Assembly (NCBI RefSeq): GCF_032397745.1
Contig: NZ_CP135921.1
Coordinates: 6,064,501 to 6,128,500, forward strand
Direction of reading: 5' to 3'
DNA from: Bradyrhizobium prioriisuperbiae
GTDB taxonomy: Bacteria; Pseudomonadota; Alphaproteobacteria; Rhizobiales; Xanthobacteraceae
DNA: 64,000 nucleotides
The notes under the pieces: model-generated
Database searches by the model: none
Told to the model about the DNA's origin: nothing
Seen by the model: the letters and a program-made list of their open reading frames with translations, nothing else
Made by a program: the position numbers and the translations under genes
Shown here: piece by piece, positions 61,205 through 64,000 of the stretch
Position numbering within the stretch: the first letter of the stretch is position 1
Layout: each line of letters opens with the position of its first letter

Positions 61205-62329
61205 ATGGAAGTGAACACAACTCTGCCCGGTTACGTTGAAGTGGCTGTTATCGGTGGCGGCCCGGCCGGTGCCGTTGCCGCCCGAATGCTGGCGCAGCTC
61301 GGCGTCACCGTCGCATTGCTCGAAGCCGGACAGCATCATCCGCTGGTCGGCGAAACGCTGCCGCCTGCCGTGCGGCCGGTGCTGGATCGCCTGGGCTTGC
61401 GGGCTACGGTAGAGGCCGAGGGCTATCTTCCCTCGGTCGGCAGCTGGTCCGCCTGGGGTGATGCGGAGCCCTGGGGCCGCGACTTCATCTACAGTTATTT
61501 CGGTCATGGCTGGCATCTCGATCGCCGCCGCTTCGACGCGTTGCTGCGCGAAGCCGCGCGCGCGGCCGGAGCGCGGCTTGTGACAGGCGCATCAGTGATG
61601 GCATCCGCGCCTCTCGCGGGTGGTGGCTTCAGCCTGGCTCTTGCCGACGGCAGGGAGATCACCGCACGGATCGTGCTCGATGCCAGCGGACGCGGTGCCA
61701 GCTTCGCGCGGCAGCGCGGTGTCCGGCGCCAGACGCTCGACCGGATGGTGGCGCTGGTCGGCCATGTGGTGCGCCGCGCGGGTGCCGACGAGGAGCCGGC
61801 CGCCTCACTGGTCGAGGCGACGGCGGAAGGCTGGTGGTACTCGGCGCCGCTGCCGCAGGATCGCCTTGTCGTCGTGTTCATGACCGACAGCGATATCGCC
61901 CGCGAAATAGGGACCTCGACCGAAGGCTGGCTCGATCGGCTGTCCGCCGCGCCGCACACCGGCGCGCGCGCGCTGCGTTACGGCGCGGGCCTTGCCGGTC
62001 CGCCGGTCATCGTGCCGGCGGCGAGCGGCCGGCTGGAACGGTTCGGTGACGTGGATTGGCTGGCGATCGGCGATGCCGCCGCCACCCGCGATCCCTTGTC
62101 GTCGGAAGGCATTCTGATTGCGATGGAAAGCGGTCTCGACGCTGCTGAGGCCGCCGCGCGGGCGCTTCGCGGCGTTCGCGATGCGCTGCCGGCTGCGGCA
62201 GAGCGGCGCGAGGCCGGCTGGCGTGAGTATCTCGCGCTGCATGACCAGTATTACGACATGGAGCAACGCTGGCCGGACGCGCGATTCTGGCAACGGCGGC
62301 GCAGTCGCACGTTGCAGGCCGCCGAATAG
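61205..62329 (+). CDS. LodB-like FAD-dependent oxidoreductase
   Basis: A 374-residue flavoprotein of the geranylgeranyl-reductase/tryptophan-halogenase-like group: FAD motif VIGGGPAGAVAARML (16-30), GETLPPAVRPVLDRLGL, a second FAD segment IVLDASGRGASFARQRG and DWLAIGDAAATRDPLSSEG. In LodA/LodB pairs LodB is needed to make the tryptophylquinone in LodA, so this is most likely the maturase of the preceding protein. ATG 31 bases after the LodA stop; a GTG three codons earlier is possible. Cytosolic, like LodA. Confidence 0.88.
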   Translation: MEVNTTLPGYVEVAVIGGGPAGAVAARMLAQLGVTVALLEAGQHHPLVGETLPPAVRPVLDRLGLRATVEAEGYLPSVGSWSAWGDAEPWGRDFIYSYFGHGWHLDRRRFDALLREAARAAGARLVTGASVMASAPLAGGGFSLALADGREITARIVLDASGRGASFARQRGVRRQTLDRMVALVGHVVRRAGADEEPAASLVEATAEGWWYSAPLPQDRLVVVFMTDSDIAREIGTSTEGWLDRLSAAPHTGARALRYGAGLAGPPVIVPAASGRLERFGDVDWLAIGDAAATRDPLSSEGILIAMESGLDAAEAAARALRGVRDALPAAAERREAGWREYLALHDQYYDMEQRWPDARFWQRRRSRTLQAAE

Positions 62330-62347
62330 ACATCAGAGGAGCGTCGC

Positions 62348-63544
62348 ATGAGACATTCAATCGCCGCCGGACTCGCCCTGCTGTTATTTGCCGCGGTGCC
62401 GGGTAAGGCTCATGAGATGAAGGCGTATGACATGCACATGCATCATCAGGCCAGTCCGCAGCCGACGCGGCCGCCGGCGGCCGCGGTGCCCGATATGCCG
62501 GTGGTCGATCAGGATGGCAAGCGCCTCAATTTCTACAGCGATCTGGTGCGCGGACGCACCGTCGCGATCGACTTCGTCTACACATCCTGCACCACCATCT
62601 GCCCGATGCTGACGGCTCACTTCCGCATGGTGCAGCAGGAGCTCGAGGCGCGCGTCGGCAAGGATATCGCGCTGATTTCGGTCTCGATCGATCCAGTGAC
62701 TGACACCCCGGCGAAGCTCAAGGCGTTCGCCGCACCGTTCGAGCCGGGCCCGGGCTGGACCTTCGTCACCGGCGCACGCCCCGACATCGCAAGATTGCTC
62801 GACAAGCTGGGACAGCCGTTCGGCAACCCGGCGGACCATGCCCCGGTGGTGCTGGTCCGCAATGACAAGGTCGGTGGCTGGACCAATGTCGATGGCAACG
62901 ATCCCGTCGCCATTCGCGAGGCGCTGATCGGCGCCGCCGGACCCGGCACGAAGATCGATACGCCCAAAGCTGACGCGACCAGACCTGATACGATCAAGCC
63001 CGATACAATCAAGCCCGGCACGACGAAAACCAGCACCACGAAGGTCGATCCGACCGATGCCGCCTTGGCCTATATGCGCAACCCGCTGCTGCGAACGCAG
63101 GACGACAAGCCGGTGCATTTTTTCGATGATCTGTTGCGCGGCAAGGTCGTGCTGATCAATTTCATCCTGACCACCTGCAAGGACACCTGTCCGATGGTCA
63201 CGGCCAATCTGTCCAAGGTCCAGGAGCTGCTGGGGGACAAGGTCGGCCGTTCCATCAACATGATCTCGCTGTCGGTCGATCCGCAGCGCGACCAGCCGGC
63301 TGAGCTGAAGAAGTTCGCCGATAATTTCGACGTCAGGCCCGGCTGGTACTTTCTGACGGGTGAGCGGCCGGAGATCGATCCCTTGCTGCGCCGTCTCGCG
63401 GCCTATACCACCGATCCGCTCGACCACAGCACTGTCCTGGTGATCGGAAATATCGAAACTGGAAACTGGACCAAGATTTTCGGGATGGCGGAGCCCGCGT
63501 CCATCGCGCGCGCCGTGCTCGCGCTGCAGTCGTCGACCCAATGA
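62348..63544 (+). CDS. Tandem SCO1/SenC-type copper chaperone (two thioredoxin-like domains)
   Basis: A 398-residue exported protein. After the signal peptide (AAGLALLLFAAVPGKA) comes a His/Met-rich segment (HEMKAYDMHMHHQ, residues 22-34). Domain 1 (about 45-195) has the SCO copper motif Cys81-x3-Cys85 (SCTTICPM) with His164 (ADHAPVV). A Thr/Lys/Pro-repeat linker (PDTIKPDTIKPGTTKTSTTK, 213-232) leads to domain 2 (about 240-398) with Cys277-x3-Cys281 (TTCKDTCPM) and His360. SCO proteins normally have one such domain and load copper into cytochrome oxidase. Here it probably metallates the multicopper oxidase of the operon. GAGGAG precedes ATG. Confidence 0.92.
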   Translation: MRHSIAAGLALLLFAAVPGKAHEMKAYDMHMHHQASPQPTRPPAAAVPDMPVVDQDGKRLNFYSDLVRGRTVAIDFVYTSCTTICPMLTAHFRMVQQELEARVGKDIALISVSIDPVTDTPAKLKAFAAPFEPGPGWTFVTGARPDIARLLDKLGQPFGNPADHAPVVLVRNDKVGGWTNVDGNDPVAIREALIGAAGPGTKIDTPKADATRPDTIKPDTIKPGTTKTSTTKVDPTDAALAYMRNPLLRTQDDKPVHFFDDLLRGKVVLINFILTTCKDTCPMVTANLSKVQELLGDKVGRSINMISLSVDPQRDQPAELKKFADNFDVRPGWYFLTGERPEIDPLLRRLAAYTTDPLDHSTVLVIGNIETGNWTKIFGMAEPASIARAVLALQSSTQ

Positions 63545-63548
63545 CGTG

Positions 63549-64000
63549 ATGCGCCGCGCGCTGGCGATCACCGTCGTTGCGCTCGCGATCACGACAGGAC
63601 TGGCGTCAGCTGCGGACAATCAGCCGACCTCCGGCCAGCGCATCTTCCGGTTCGGCGGCGACGCGGGCGAGGTGCGCGCAACATTCGCTGCGTCCAACGC
63701 GATGCTGCCGCCGGTCGTGCGGCGTTGCGCGGGCTGTCATGGCGCCGACGGCGCGGGCACGCGCGAAGGCGGGGTGCCGACCCCGCCGATCTCCTGGGCT
63801 GCACTGGCTGTGCCGCGCGCCCCGTCGCCGGCGCGGCCGGGCCGCCCTGGTTACGATGAAGCCACACTCAAGCGCGCCTTGACCGAAGGGATCGATGCTG
63901 CCGGACGTCCGCTTGCCGCCGGCATGCCGCGCTTCCAGCTGTCGCCGACGCAAGTCACCGCGCTGCTGGACTATCTTCGCATCGTCGGAACCGACGCCGA
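63549..64000 (+). CDS. c-type cytochrome (3' end beyond the window)
   Basis: The first 150 residues are visible. Signal peptide ALAITVVALAITTGLASA; heme-binding Cys60-Ala-Gly-Cys63-His64 (RRCAGCHGADGAG); likely distal ligand Met126 (LAAGMPRFQLS); C-terminal helix TALLDYLRIVG. The single heme domain seems complete, so little may be missing. It starts 4 bases after the SCO gene. In this operon it should take electrons from, or give them to, the copper or quinone enzyme in the periplasm. Confidence 0.9.
   Translation, partial: MRRALAITVVALAITTGLASAADNQPTSGQRIFRFGGDAGEVRATFAASNAMLPPVVRRCAGCHGADGAGTREGGVPTPPISWAALAVPRAPSPARPGRPGYDEATLKRALTEGIDAAGRPLAAGMPRFQLSPTQVTALLDYLRIVGTDA

Noticed and set aside
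58009..61218. Very long minus-strand open frame (about 1069 codons) opposite the LodA-type gene
   Set aside because: Rich in Arg, His, Gln and Leu, no domain motif, no ribosome binding site; a codon-bias shadow of the real high-GC gene.
1..64000. Search for tRNA, rRNA, CRISPR arrays, insertion sequences and phage genes
   Set aside because: None could be recognised by eye; weakly conserved elements might be missed.

Overview
The window (about 64% GC, long tightly packed operons, ATGA stop/start overlaps) looks like chromosome of an alphaproteobacterium, most likely Nitrobacteraceae (Bradyrhizobium/Rhodopseudomonas/Afipia relatives). Support comes from a MipZ division-plane ATPase (alphaproteobacterial), several branched-chain-amino-acid-type ABC systems, an orphan pqqA, and palindromic intergenic repeats of the kind seen in that group. 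Genus is inference. No rRNA, tRNA, CRISPR array or insertion sequence was seen.

Layout. 1-0.8 kb: 3' end of a TctA-type transporter permease. 1.0-1.7 kb: HigBA-like toxin-antitoxin pair. 1.7-11.2 kb: a LacI-family repressor divergent from a catabolic operon (intradiol dioxygenase, SDR, beta-keto-acid cleavage enzyme, quinone-oxidoreductase-like MDR, cupin, NitT/SsuABC-type ABC transporter, exported amidohydrolase), with two LacI-type operators in the promoter. 11.3-12.8 kb: mipZ and an Lrp regulator. 12.9-15.3 kb: AceE-like ketoacid dehydrogenase E1. 15.4-17.3 kb: LysR/SDR pair. 17.4-21.9 kb: livKHMGF on the minus strand. 22.1-23.1 kb: trhO-slyX. 23.6-28.0 kb: RND pump and its adaptor. 28.0-29.9 kb: NAD-dependent epimerase-like gene divergent from an AraC regulator. 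30.0-31.4 kb: HD-GYP protein and a 26-codon orphan pqqA. 31.6-42.9 kb: a response regulator and an unusual NCS1-transporter/Cys-rich/hybrid histidine kinase, divergent from a UrtABCDE/FmdDEF-type ABC operon ending in fmdA and fmdB (short-chain amide uptake and hydrolysis). 43.1-45.3 kb: LysM protein and MltB-like transglycosylase. 45.4-49.7 kb: GntR regulator and a sugar-type ABC importer lacking an ATPase gene.

50.0-64.0 kb is the most unusual part: one plus-strand run of a giant (1842 aa) multicopper oxidase, a YVTN beta-propeller protein, a 1219-aa LodA-type protein whose C-terminal part carries the ligand pattern of a heme-oxygenase-like diiron oxidase, a LodB-like flavoprotein, a protein with two SCO1 domains, and a c-type cytochrome cut by the window end. 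The parts suggest an undescribed copper/tryptophylquinone/diiron oxidase system with built-in maturation factors (LodB for the quinone, SCO for copper) and a cytochrome electron acceptor. A second notable system is the transporter-like sensor kinase beside the amide operon.
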